Assembly (NCBI GenBank): GCA_036852015.1 | Contig: JAANDG010000556.1 | Coordinates: 1 to 64,000, forward strand | DNA: 64,000 bases | Origin: Pelodera strongyloides | Lineage: Eukaryota; Nematoda; Chromadorea; Rhabditida; Rhabditidae | Direction: 5' to 3' | Notes under the pieces: model-generated | Database searches by the model: none | Told to the model about the DNA's origin: nothing | The model's input: the letters and a program-made list of their open reading frames with translations, nothing else | Made by a program: the position numbers and the translations under genes | Shown: positions 1 to 11,547 of the stretch, in pieces | Numbering within the stretch: the first letter of the stretch is position 1 | How the letters are laid out: the number at the start of each line of letters is the position of its first letter

Positions 1-166
1 AAAAGGACAAAACAGAATCCATCTACACACGGCATATGTTGTGATAATATGATAGCAACAACATACGTATTACATACAGTTTAGTTCAGGATTGACACTT
101 AGGTGAGGTACGGCAATAACTTGTGATATGGTAATTCGAATTCTGAATAGTTCTGAATATACTCAC

Positions 167-266
167 CTTGATCGTTGGCGATAATCTCCACCTTTCCGTG
201 CATAAAAACACCGACGCATGAATACGTCGTTCCGAGATCAATACCAACAGCGTTCGCTTTGCTCAT
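167..266 (-). CDS. hsp-1: Cytosolic HSP70 chaperone, first coding exon (gene continues off the left edge)
   Basis: HSP70 is the ATP-dependent cytosolic chaperone that binds exposed hydrophobic segments of unfolded proteins. The ATG at 266-264 opens [20 protein letters not shown], followed by [13 protein letters not shown]. This contains the phosphate-1 loop IDLGTTYS of the actin-like ATPase domain and matches the cytosolic nematode/animal HSP70 N-terminus, with no signal or mitochondrial leader. The exon ends at a canonical donor (CAAG then GTGAGT on the minus strand, 166-161), so the rest lies beyond position 1. The upstream DNA has tandem heat-shock elements, suggesting a stress-inducible copy. 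The family is certain; orthology to hsp-1 rather than another cytosolic HSP70 paralog cannot be decided from 33 residues. Confidence 0.93.
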
Positions 267-496
267 TTTGAACGTATGCTGAAATTAGACACGTTGTTAA
301 GTTGGTGTGATAGCGATAGATGCACGTACCGGAACAAAGTCTATTAATAAACGATGAATAGATGTAGACACAACAATAATAGAAATAGAAAGCTATTTGG
401 TAAGAAGAGGGAGAGTACACCACAGTACACATGCTAAGTTGAAGTTGGGGGGTAACAAATAATATAGACCTAAATAGCAAACGTCTATCCCAAAGA

Positions 497-643
497 CCTA
501 AATAGCAACGTAATAGCACGAGCAATAGTGCACAGTTAGCACCAAAAGAGAGCTAATTGTGTCTAGTTTGGTGTCTATTGGCGTGTGATTTGGTACTAAC
601 TGAGTACTATTGCTCGTGCTATTACGTTGCTATTTAGGTCTAT
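497..643. repeat. Terminal inverted-repeat element (MITE-like) upstream of HSP70
   Basis: About 37 bases at 497-533 (AGACCTAAATAGCAACGTAA and onward) recur as the reverse complement at 608-643, enclosing about 75 bases. A related fragment lies at 469-481. There is no coding capacity. It separates the HSP70 start from the heat-shock-element repeats. Confidence 0.7.
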
Positions 644-687
644 GTACTACTAGACCTGGTCTATTCATTTTGTGTGACGCCGAGAAG

Positions 688-1360
688 GTTCCCGAAAACA
701 CGCGACAGTTCGATAACAAATAACAGATGACATAAATGACGCGCGCAATGAACTTATGCCAAACGATCTATCGGTCGAGAAGCTTCCATTCTAGTATAGA
801 AGGGATAAGTAAGCGAAAACAATATGAAAGGAAGGATGCAGTGGTTAAAAGTAACGTAAAAAACAAACCAGTCGAGTCCTCCCAACCGAGGTTAGAGAGT
901 GAATGGCCTATGGGCGGGGCGGGGCCGCCATATATTGCGGAAAGAGAGAATGCACTAGAATGTTCCCGAAAACACGCGACGGTTCGAGAACAAATAACAA
1001 ATGATATAAATGACGCGCGCAATGAACTTATGCCAAACGACCTATCGGTCGAGAAGTTTCCATTCTAGTATAGAAGGGATAAGTAAGCGAAAACAATATG
1101 AAAGGAAGGATGCAGTGGTTAAAAGTAACGTAAAAACAACCCAGTCGAGTCCTCCCAACCGAGGTTAGAGAGTGAATGGCCTATGGGAGGGGCGGGGCAG
1201 CCATATATTTCGGAAAGAGAGAATGCACTAGAATGTTCCCGAAAACACGCGACGGTTCGAGAACAACAAACAACACACATGACGCAACAGATTTATCTTA
1301 CTCTAGGTATCAAATGATGTTTTCTATCGCACCAGAAGCTTCTATTCTCTAGTTTGGAAT
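688..1360 (-). promoter_or_regulatory. Tandemly duplicated heat-shock promoter region, about 274-bp repeat unit
   Basis: Two nearly identical units (688-961 and 962-1234) and a partial third (from 1235) repeat with a period of 273-274 bases. At the unit boundaries lies GAATGTTCCCGAA (about 956-971 and 1230-1244; a variant GAAGGTTCCCGAA at about 685), which fits the HSF consensus of alternating GAA and TTC every 5 bases. A second candidate heat-shock element, GAAGCTTCCATTCTAG followed by TATAGAA, occurs in each unit (775-800, 1049-1074) and again near 1331. Each unit also carries a GC-box-like GGGCGGGGCGGGG or variant and CATATAT, a possible TATA element. The arrangement points to HSF-driven control of the HSP70 on the minus strand. 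It lies 420-1,100 bases upstream of the ATG, so a 5' UTR intron is possible. Confidence 0.72.
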
Positions 1361-3760
1361 GAATAACTGATAAAAATAATAGCTGACAGTGAAACCACAA
1401 CGAAAAATGCACAAAACTTCGAGAAGCGAGAGCAAAACAAATTGCAAATGCACTTTCGCATAAAAAAAGTGCACATTTGGCAAATTGTCAAATATTATAG
1501 TGGCAAAATATACGGTAGAACGCTACAAAATAGAGATCAGCTTGATATTTTTATTTCAGCGTTAATTTATCCCATTTTTCCGAATCACTTGTATGTTTCC
1601 AATTGATTTCCTCTTTTAATTGGTAACTGTAACAAATATTAAAATACATAGTCACTTATTTACACAATAACAAATGGCAAACAAGTGTAAAAATCATGAT
1701 CGCATAATATAAAGTCAAAAAATCATCCCCAAGTGGCTTTTTTTCAAAAACAACTCACAGACTCTCTTTTTTAGAAAAATGGCTTTGTTTTTCGTCTCAT
1801 GGCTGTTTGCGAACCCCACAGCCAAAACAACTTTTTTCACTATTGATTCTCTTCTCAGTATAGGAAGAATTTTTTTTTGTTTTTTTGTTTTTTTTAAAGT
1901 GAACTAGTTGTAAACAACATAAATTGGTTGGCGCAACGAATCTGTACGCTTTCAGGCTTTCAAAAAAGTATATTGTGGATTATAAATACATTGAATGCTA
2001 AACAAATTCTGACATCGGTAAATTAATATATGTTTTGCTTAGGTGGATGTTAACGCGATAAGATGGGTGGTTTCTTATCAGCTCTAGACTACGCAATTGT
2101 TAGCCAATAAAAAGGGTAAGAGAGCAGTTTATGCTGGAGTGGTTTGTGCGAGAAGCGGGAAAAGATAAAGTCAAGGCAATATACAGTACAGAAAAAAAAA
2201 TAAGAAGTGAGAATATACTTATTAGTGGGCGGTCCTAGACTACTTGGGTGGTCTGAGCCTAAGCAAACGCTGATGATGCAAATCTACGTGGGTGTTCCTT
2301 AGAATGACGGGAAACAAAGCAGACCAAATCCTGACTGAGGAAGTGAATGGGTGAACTGGTAAACATAACAATGACTACATTAAAACGAATCAAGGAAATA
2401 TTTTAGTGAGAAAAAAGTGGGAGAGAGAGAGAGAAAACCAGAGAGAGGATATAGACATAGATGGATAGCGAGAAAAAAGAGAAATAGAGGACAGCTTTCG
2501 ATAGGGGAATAGAGAAAATATTTTTGTTGAACTCGTAAACACAGAACAAGGAATCAGGATGTAAAGTAAGGTCACTCACTCATGCAGTACTTTAGGTGAA
2601 TCAGTAAACTATGGGATTTGGGAGTTTTGTGTGGTTTAAGAATTTTTTTCAAGGCAAATAAGAACTAAAAACAACACCTCTTCAAGTCTTCAAGTTCCAG
2701 TGTCTGCTAAAATTCTATTTTTAAAAATATTTTCTGTTTCTGTGTATGCATACTATCATTCGGCGTTACATCATCTTTCTCCGTTAATGAATCCCGAGCA
2801 TTTTCCGAGAAACTTTGCGTTTCCGAGCTTTTTCCGACTAAAAACCTAGTAGGAAAATAGTAGAAAACTAGCTGGTTTTTCCGCGGGAAATGCTCGGAAA
2901 CAAATATCATAGTTCGTCGCTGTCTGAGTCGGCACCCTCTCTGAACACGTGCTCTCTAAAATCTCTATCGTCGTGAACCTCGAACGAATTCAATTGAAAG
3001 TAAATATTTACATTTCGCAACAATTAGTAATCGGAGGTTTTCAGAAACAGAAACTGGAATTTTTGCGAATATAAATTGAAAACCAGAACTTAAACATTTT
3101 TATTTCAGTTTATTAATTATTGGGCCTGGGGCCTGGGCTCCACCGTTCACTTGAGACAATGCAATAACACAGAGTACATAAATGAACAATAAAATGGCAT
3201 TTTTGGGACAACGTTATCAAAATAATAGTTCATTGGCCAAGTAAATAACGCATATTTACTGACGCACAACCGCACAGGAAAGAACATTTAGTATGACCAA
3301 AGATAAAGTATAACCATCCGTATCATAAGATTCATAAGAACAATAAAAATGACATCATATTAATCGTAATGTAGCTTCAGGTATCTTTCCGCGTAACATA
3401 TGCGTAACTTTGAGGAAAATGGACTGAAGTTCACCAATACACTTCTTGTATTATATTCCAGCTTCTAAAATAGCGATAAACGATTTCACAATCAGCTTGG
3501 TGTTGGTCTTGTATTGTGAAAGAATGTACTATTGCACGAGAAGGGAATTGCTGGCAGTAAAAAATATGTACTGCTATAAACTAAAAATACAGCATTTTTA
3601 TATGTACATGATTTATCGACTCCGATGACAGTAAACATTGGAAAACGTCGGTTGTGGTGTTATCTCTGTTGACTATCGGGATAAGTCAATTCATTTGTAT
3701 TATCTTCCTCAGATGTACGCGAGGATGACACGCAAATTCGTGAAGCGTTCCATATTTTTA
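1361..3760. other. AT-rich intergenic DNA without a recognisable gene
   Basis: I found no ORF with splice support or protein-like composition on either strand. The stretch has homopolymer T and A runs (about 1735-1900), a GAGAGA-rich patch (2415-2450) and a short GGGCCTGG duplication near 3121. It may hold distal HSP70 regulatory DNA. Confidence 0.5.
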
Positions 3761-3990
3761 GGTGGTCCCGTGGTGTGGCGGTAGTGTTCTCGTTTAGTAA
3801 TGAAGCTGGTTACTAAGTTGGTTCAATTCCGCTATGGAGCTCTTTTCCACCCGGCGAGGGAATCAGGAGCGAACCCTCCTGGCCCTAGCCCGAAGGCGTC
3901 GAGCAATTTGTCATCTGGAACTCGTCGCCTAATGCTCAGGCCCTCTGAGGAACAAGTAATACGCCAACATTGGATATTTTACCCGTGAAG
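3760..3990 (+). repeat. tRNA-like, SINE-like element (second family)
   Basis: The segment begins GGTCCCGTGGTGTGGCGGTA and has GGTTCAATTCC about 50 bases later, resembling polymerase III A and B boxes. The 3' half carries TTGTCATCTGGAACTCGT. A closely related block recurs at 21717-21765, and a tRNA-like head recurs at 22678-22757. The ORF across it is not protein-like. It could also be a decayed tRNA pseudogene. Confidence 0.45.
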
Positions 3991-4544
3991 GTGCACGCTG
4001 TTGAAGCGTAAAAGATTGAAATTTAAAAAATCTTTCCGTTTTTCCAGTAACATACTAGCCTATATTTTAATACAATGCACCATGCAGAACCCAACACGTG
4101 TGCGTGTGCAGCCACGTAGCTCCATAAAAGTAGCCATATAATATACTATAGTTTCCGTTTACTATTCTCCCACACACCGAAGTAGAAGGTGAAAGGGTCA
4201 ACCAATAAACAGAGAAATAACCTATTCAGTTCATCTTTTTAAGTAATCATAAAGGAGGCACAGAAGGGTCCGCATAAAAGTGGCTGACACAGTATATTCA
4301 CGGATCACGAGCGTCTCCAGTCCCACTCTACGTATCTCGATTTTCAACAGTCTCTTACTTACAGTTACAGTATTTGCAGTATAATATTTCCTTGGTTTTG
4401 ACGGTTTGAGCATGTTACTTTGTTACTTATGGAGATAAAATTTTCATAACTTGGTACTTAGAATTTATAGTTTTCTCTACTGCGTAATGCAACCAATGCA
4501 GTATAACTTCCATGATTCTATAAAGTCAATTTGTTTAGGTGACG

Positions 4545-7500
4545 ATGACAAAGAAGCTTCTTCTACTGTCCATCGGAGTTATCATGATCTACCATTTGGC
4601 TGAGGCAAATGTTGCTCGTGGTCGACATCGTTTGACTAGAGAGACAACGGATCCTAATATCAGCACGGTAGGTGGTAACTAAATATAAGAAATTAATTCC
4701 GATATTAAAAAAATTGACTATGCCTCAGCCTAGCGCCTAACTTATTCTCCAAGACACCGGTATCCTTATACATTTTAACGAATCTTTCTCTCCCCCGTAT
4801 AATAAATAATACAGATAACGGATTCAAAATGTAAAGTGATCAAACGCTTTTCAGGAATTGCGCCTAATCATGATGATGGACGCATTCGCTGAAATTCAAA
4901 ACTCACTAAATGACACAATCAAGCTGTACAAGTACATCAAGGAGCGTTCCACTTATCCGAGCTTCTACAATCCCATGGACTGTGCAGTTTGGATACTGAA
5001 ATATTTAAATACTGATCGTTATGCCACTACGCTACGTGAGTAGCTTTGCTACTCTCTTGCTTCGTTATGCATAACTGCTGTTTTACACCAACTGTCCATA
5101 TACACACATAAGGGTAAGGCGTTTATTCAGGTGGGTAAGGCGTTTATTCAGGGTCGTACAGGTGGTAACTTCTCTAACAATACACATCACATTAACAACA
5201 AAGAAACCAAATTAAAACACATAAACCAATATTTTCAACAGCACACATAAAAACAAATTATTCGATAGCAAGTACGGAAACTCCAAAATCAAAGTACTTA
5301 TATTGTAGAAACCTATTGCAATGTACTTAGGGAAACTTTAACGGAAGCTTACAACAGTACAAGTTACTATATAGTAGCCGCATTTTCCTAGTTTACGCAT
5401 ACACCATATGCACAGTAACACGAATTCTATATACAACAAGATGTTCCCAAGTGGAACCTGAGCTCCTAACAGGAAAAGGCTAAAATACCTTAAATTGAAA
5501 CCAAGATAGGAATAGTAGGCAGGAATGACATATGCCTAATCAGTACTGGGACTTAACTGTTAATTTCTGATTCCTTGTTGATATACTGACAACAACATAT
5601 ACAAGCTTCCGCGTCCCGCCCTTTACGAAGCGATCCTTGCTCACCGGTTGCCTGATCTCCTTCGCATCATTTGAAACCTGAATAACAAGTAAAATTAATT
5701 CGCGTCAAAACTGAGCACCCTAATTTTACCTAAAGCGTATAAAAAAGCTAGTGTATCTTGTAACATACCGAAAGGATTACGGACTGCATTGAAATCGCTT
5801 GCGTAAGCTTAAGAAAATTCTGACCCGGAACAAGACAATTTAACCGGCGAGAACGTCACAACACTATTACATATGAATCGTAAATGATAATGGAGATTTG
5901 CGCAAGTTTAACGGATCAGAACACTAACTATTGTCTCACACAACTTTTCCAGTTGCATGTCCTAAATTAAGCTCAGATGCAAAAGCACGTTAGTTGAGAG
6001 GCGGGTGCACCAACCCGCTAGTATGGGTGGGTGGGAGGGCAGTTGACCGAACAACGTCAATGAGGATTTTCGGCAAAAACTCCGCAAAGTGCAATTTTGT
6101 TGGCTGAGTATCGACGTATTATACGCAGCGAAAATTCAAACAATCTCGGGGTACTGTACCGTTGTTGTAAAACAACAAGTTATGCCACTACGCTACGTGA
6201 GTAGCTTTGCTACTCTCTTGCTTCGTTATGCATAACTGCTGTTTTACACCAACTGTCCATATACACACATAAGGGTAAGGCGTTTATTCAGGGTCAATTA
6301 ATAAAGCCCTCTGGGAAGTATGCAAACATACGCTTAGGCCTAGTTATGTGTGGTAGCGTACTTTGAGTGTATACACTGAGTACAGGTATAAGAGTTTTTT
6401 AAAAAACGTATACGCTTACGGTGCCCCGGTTAAACTCGCATACAAAACAAGTATCCGATTGTAAAAGTTGAAACGAAACGATATCCTAGCTAGAACATAG
6501 GTCACCATCAAATCAAGCGTAAAGTGAAAAATTCTTCAAGCAAAACGCTATTTAATCAAGCGAATATCTCAGTAAGGATTGATCGATGTAGTTATTTATG
6601 AACACATGGAACCGGATGATCCGAACCGTTGCTTCTTTGTAACCACTCATGAGTAATACACAAGCCGAGAAATTCCAGCACTGACAAAGAGCCCGGCTAT
6701 CTGGCTGTCAATCTTGTAATAGTACAAAAAACACCAAAACTTAGCTTTGGATCCGTTATACAGAAAAACCATTCCGGTAATTATTGTCTGTAAGCTAAAA
6801 CTTTTGGACGAGGGCTCCGATAGGCACGAAAAATGCTCGAGATCGTAAAACGAGTTATCTTGAGACTTTTACTAAGCGTAACACCAAACATAAACAATTA
6901 GTGATAATTACGCTCGCCTGGAGAATCGGAGTTACAAGTAAGGGTCTGACATAGGTTTCCGTATGAAATACCGCTTCGAAAGATGCTAGCAATGTCGTTA
7001 TCCTACTTCTCATGCACGGATGGGAAAGCCACGAAAACTCACAATATGCAGTAGGACAAACATAAGTATTACAAACACAAACACGATATGTTCAACAAGG
7101 CCATCTGAAGCCATGAAATCCTTATTGTATACCAGAATCTATGCCTACAAGCTACAAGCCAGGAACACCCTCATCCCCTGATACGACGTACGACCTGTGT
7201 ATGTCAGCATCCGATACTAGAGGACCAAACCAAACTGAGCGCACAAGAAAATGCACTTTGTTCTGCTTTAAAGCAACGAAAAGCACCAAGAAGTTGAAAG
7301 CAAAGAACCGTAAGATTAACAATGTGGGGGAATCTGGAGTCCTCGCCAATCCATGACAAAAACATGTTAGCATGACAAAAAACACAGTTCAGTGCACCAC
7401 AAAACTACACGCGAAGAAAATTGACCCGCACGAAATGTAACTTTAGTGGAAAACCAACTATGCAACGCCATGCAACCTTTTATATGTACGGCGTTAAAAC

Positions 7501-10213
7501 GGCAGTAGTCGGGCAATATTTCACCATCTGATGCGAGCTTCCATTCGGCAGCAATCACACTAAGGTAAAAAGGGGGCCGAAATAAAACAACATTCCACTG
7601 ACCACTGAAGATTCTTGGAAATATAGGTCGTGCCATAATCAATTAATACGGGCTCCTGGAGGAATCCGAATAAGGAAAATGTACTCAGACTAGGTAGTCA
7701 CACACCAACGCCACGTAGCAATGTGGTTAACTTTTAGAAAAACTCATTACGATAAAACGTCCTCCTGGAGGCACCGGACATCCGCCTTATGGCAATCAGT
7801 GTAAGGCCTATCGTACTCTGATTAAGCAAATCCAGATTATGGATAATATTTATATTACAAATTACAATAAAAACCGCCTACTGGAGGCCATCCTTAGTGT
7901 AACAAATGGGAGCTATAATCAGACTAGTTAAACAAAACGTAGAGAATATGAATTAGGAGTCAAACCTTATTTTTCAATAAAATGGTAACCGGAAGGCGAC
8001 CGCCCTTGGGACAAGAAGTAGGAACCAAAACTCCAACCGATTAAGCAAAAGTAAAAAATAAATAAATATAGAGTCAAGATACCAAAAAACGGCGCCCTCG
8101 AGGCATGCGCACCTTGAGCAATGAATGGGAGCCATACTCCAAATTGTTACACAGAAGTAGAAAGTAGAAACTTAATTCTAGAGTCGACTTGTATTCCAAT
8201 AAAACGAACATTCTGGAGACATCAGCCCCTGTGGCAATAAAAGGGAGCCGTACTCCGATATATAGAAAAGGAAAAATCCAGAGCCAAACTGTTTCGTAAC
8301 GTAAAACATAGAGCGACACTCTATAATCATAATCGAAAAGCGATCCGCCTCCTGGAGGCTTACCACCCATGGGGCAGGAAACTGGAGCCATACTCCAACA
8401 AAGTAAAAACGATCCGCCTCATGGAGGCCTACCGACCATAGGGCAGGAAAACTGGAGCCATACTCCAACAAAGTAAAAACGATCCGCCTCATGGAGGCCT
8501 ACCGCCCATAGGGCAGGAAAACTGGAGCCATACTCCAACAAAGTAAGCACGCATATGATGCAAGTGTTACACCATATTCCAAAATAACACAGCCTCTTGG
8601 AGGCAACATATAGCCCCTGGGGCAGTCCATACAACAGTTTTGTCGGATTATCGTGGAGCACCCCGGCATAACGATGCACACGCAACACTTTTTTAATAAA
8701 CAGCTAACTTAATCCAAAGGCAAGGCAGAACAACAACTGCGCCGTGTCAAAATGAAGAATAAACAAACCGCACGTGTTATAGCTAGCTACCATACCGTAT
8801 CTAGTAAATAAATAAACTAAGCTAGAGGAGTGAAAATAGTATGAGTTATTACTTGATTTACGAGTGCTATTAACATAGCAATAAGATAGACCTATTAAAC
8901 GAGGAGAGTGAAAGACTAATTACGCTAGCTAAACTATTTCATCAGGCCGCTTTGTCGACCCTCCCCCAAGTCTCCAAGCATTTAACCACATCAGAATTGA
9001 ACCGTACGAGCCGATACAATACAAACTGCAAATTACCGCACGTTCAAAAACTATAAGATTAAAACACACGACAGAAATTAAAACTATTAATTTACAGCGC
9101 TTCGGACGAAACGAAACCCAAAACAAACTGGTCTCAGCCTCCGCTCCGGCAATCGCACCAACAGTCATACGGTGAAATGAATCACTAATTCACGAAAACG
9201 CAATCAAAACTTACCCCATTTTGACTTGCGAAAGATTCCAATTCGCATTCCACACAAATTGGGGTCTGCTTATGTTTCCCTGTCCTCAACATTTCCTCCT
9301 TTTTGCTACAGGACAATTAGATAACCTCCAAGTCATGTAGTCGATATTCTACAACAACACATTTAGTAAAAGATTGGTTGAGGGATATAAAGACGAAACA
9401 TCAGAATGCGTTCGCCACAACTAAGCATAAGAATGCAAAGAGCATTACAGAGGCCTATAAGGCCAAGATGAATAAATATATATAACTAAAAATGAATGAT
9501 ACTTGACCTATTTCACAGAACGACCAGTTTACTAACTGATCCCAAATTAGACCAACATAACAATCCTAAATACGCAATCAATTGTGTAAATCTCCAAATC
9601 AACTGTTTAGAAAACACAAAATTACACACAAACACTGAAAATATAAAGAAACATCAAACACAACCACCTGCAGTTGACCGAACAACGTCAATGAGGATTT
9701 TCGGCAAAAACTCCGCAAAGTGCAATTTTGTTGGCTGAGTATCGACGTATTATACGCAGCGAAAATTCAAACAATCTCGGGGTACTGTACCGTTGTTGTA
9801 AAACAACAAGTTTTACTTACAATCTCGATGACTACAGCGAAACCGGAAACGAATACCAGCTTCATCGTCAATGTATAGACTTTATATATGGGAGCTATTT
9901 GCAAGACGAAGATTATGACAAGCCTGAGGAAATTACAGCTATGGAAGAATTCAACGAATTGCTTGCAAATGCAACCTGGTGTCCAAATTGCGTTCCCATC
10001 GATCTACCGGACACAAGGGACAGAGTGGAGATTGCCGTATTTGCCCTGGAGAAATACTTCAACAAAGTGGGCTTGGGTGATTGTGCGGAACCGTTTTTGA
10101 AAGAGATGTGGCAGAAAGCGTTCGCCTTACCTCCCATGGGGATCAGTGAGGAAACGTGGTATCTGGCACGTGTGTTCAACACATGGGATTTGACCATGGA
10201 TTGCAGAAAGTGA
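4545..10213 (+). CDS. Secreted cysteine-containing protein of unknown function, with a chimeric internal exon
   Basis: Coding pieces: exon 1 4545-4667, exon 2 4855 to about 5039, an optional exon about 6129-6200, and the last exon 9760-10213 (stop TGA). Exon 1 starts MTKKLLLLSIGVIMIYHLAE, a signal peptide, followed by a basic stretch with RLTRE that could be a propeptide site. Exon 2 is helical (FAEIQNSLNDTIKLYKYI) with one Cys. The last exon has six or more Cys and several Trp (WCPNC, GDC, a terminal DLTMDCRK), consistent with a disulfide-bonded secreted domain. The exon 2 donor is ambiguous: GTGAGT at 5036 is the stronger site, but GTAGCT at 5040 keeps frame with the acceptor at 9759. GTGAGT would need a weak acceptor near 9697. 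An AATAAA lies at 10307. I do not recognise the family. Confidence 0.68.
5018..5153 (+). repeat. Block A, first copy: exon 2 end, splice donor and intron start
   Basis: This block, which includes the last codons of exon 2, its donor and about 110 bases of intron, is repeated at 6179-6295. The first copy carries an extra 22-23 base tandem duplication of GGGTAAGGCGTTTATTCAGG. The two copies are otherwise essentially identical by eye. Confidence 0.85.
6039..6295 (+). repeat. Junction of duplicated blocks B' and A' forming a chimeric exon
   Basis: 6039-6181 duplicates 9670-9812 (intron end, acceptor and start of the last exon). It is joined through the shared trinucleotide GTT to 6179-6295, which duplicates 5018-5153. 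The product is an acceptor, about 22 codons open in the right frame (ENSNNLGVLYRCCKTTS then YATTLR), and a donor. This order, B end joined to A start between the original A and B, is what a tandem duplication of the interval from 5018 to 9812 would leave. Confidence 0.8.
7640..8640. repeat. Degenerate tandem array of about 110-bp units, each with two short hairpins
   Basis: About ten units start near 7645, 7757, 7871, 7985, 8090, 8205, 8345, 8416, 8487 and 8588. A typical unit has the palindrome CCTCCTGGAGG, a CCCATGGGGCA-like box, then TGGAGCCATACTCCA (a second hairpin), then in the longer units an AGAGTCAAAC box and TTTTCAATAAAA. The last complete units are shortened to 71 bases and are nearly identical to each other. 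The array lies wholly inside the long last intron of the secreted-protein gene. ORFs on the minus strand over it are by-products of the repeats. Confidence 0.75.
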
Positions 10214-10740
10214 CTGACTGATTACTGATAAATTATTCATTATTCTTACTAAATTTGTTTTAGTTTATGTTCATTATGTGATCGGTAGACTGAGTACCGG
10301 ATTGAAAATAAAGGCCAATTGTACATCGCATTGACTTACAGCACGTACAAAGAACAAGAATGTTATATCAAAGTGTACAGAGCTGTTTAGCTTGTGAGCC
10401 TGACCATTTACAACAGAAACGCCATGCAACTATCAAACAACTCGTATACCGTTTATAATAGAATTGCTGGAACGCTCCTCGAGAAAAACCATAATTTCAC
10501 AAATTTGAAGGGATAGAAAGTGACGACGCAATTAACTATGTATGTAGTTATCTCCAATTAGATGTAATATATAATTTCATCAAAAGGGTCAGGCCCATTT
10601 CAGATAACCCCTATTTTGTTGACTGTATCTGATGCTCCGTGTCAAATATAAGAGGACATAATTTTTTTCGATTTCCAGGCCCAAAATTCAGACATTATTC
10701 AGCAATTTACCATTAGCCAGATATACCCATCAATCTATTA

Positions 10741-11012
10741 GGGCGCGTTCGGGATTGATTTTCCGAAAGGAAACTCGGCCAAATCCTCGTTCGGGATGGA
10801 CTTTTTGGAAACGTTCCAATGCTTGGAGAAAACAAAAAATACAGTATGAATTAGCATGGAAAATTTGAAAAATATGCGCGGGAAACGTTTTTCGCAAGCT
10901 AATTCATACTGTATTTTTTGTTTTCTCCAAGCATTGGAACGTTTCCAAAAAGTCCATCCCGAACGAGGGTTTGGCCGAGTTTCCTTTCGGAAAATCAATC
11001 CCGAACGCGCCC
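10741..11012. mobile_element. PIF/Harbinger-type MITE, copy 1
   Basis: A 272-base nearly perfect palindrome with termini GGGCGCGTTCGGG and CCCGAACGCGCCC, flanked on both sides by TTA (10738-10740 and 11013-11015). The 3-base TWA target duplication is the known signature of PIF/Harbinger elements. It has no transposase. Confidence 0.85.
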
Positions 11013-11122
11013 TTAGCAGTTGTCACGACCAATGGCGCTGATTGGCTTATAATTGACAGCCCAACATAGTATATTGGCCAATAGGCGTGACAATTGCGAT
11101 AGATTGTTGGGTATGACTGGCT

Positions 11123-11280
11123 ATCGTAATGGGGTTTCCAAGTATGCTGAAAATCTACCGTACATGGAACCACACGAGAATATAGTTTTAATTTTTCATA
11201 TTATGTATGCAGTTTTCGTGCAGAAATACGGTAGCATTGACAGAATCACACCGAATTTTTGGGATACTTGGAAATCCCAG
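11123..11280. mobile_element. Short TIR element with GGGGTTTCCA-type ends
   Basis: It begins TGGGGTTTCCAAGTATGC and ends TTGGGATACTTGGAAATCCC. The interior boxes ACCACACGAGAA and ATACGGTAGCATT recur at 28487-28611 and, inverted, at 58984-59137, defining a family. It lies between genes. Confidence 0.65.
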
Positions 11281-11547
11281 CAATTGCTGATTACGGCGTG
11301 CATTTTGCGCCTGGAAATTGAAAAAAAAATGTATCCTATTATATTTAACCGCAGTACGCGGCTGGCTACTCCTGCACTCCGCGCGGTGCGCTGCGCGCCC
11401 AGGCCCCAGGAACGTAGACGTATCGGTTTTGAAATGGATGTTCAATGAAAAGCCGTGTATGCTAAATTTTTGTGGTGTAATATGCAAATATATACTTCTA
11501 AAGAACAACTCTTGGGCTGAATAAATTTGTGGCATCTTCCCAAAACG

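Noticed and set aside
736..1068. ORF of 110 codons upstream of HSP70
   Set aside because: It lies inside the tandem heat-shock repeat, is interrupted in the second unit and has no protein-like pattern.
7640..8640. CRISPR-like appearance of regularly spaced palindromic units
   Set aside because: The genome is eukaryotic, unit lengths are variable, spacers are related to each other and there are no cas genes.
8074..8688. Overlapping minus-strand ORFs with repeated GLHEADRFYFVGVWLQF-like text
   Set aside because: They translate the hairpin repeat array in three frames; no splice signals or gene context.
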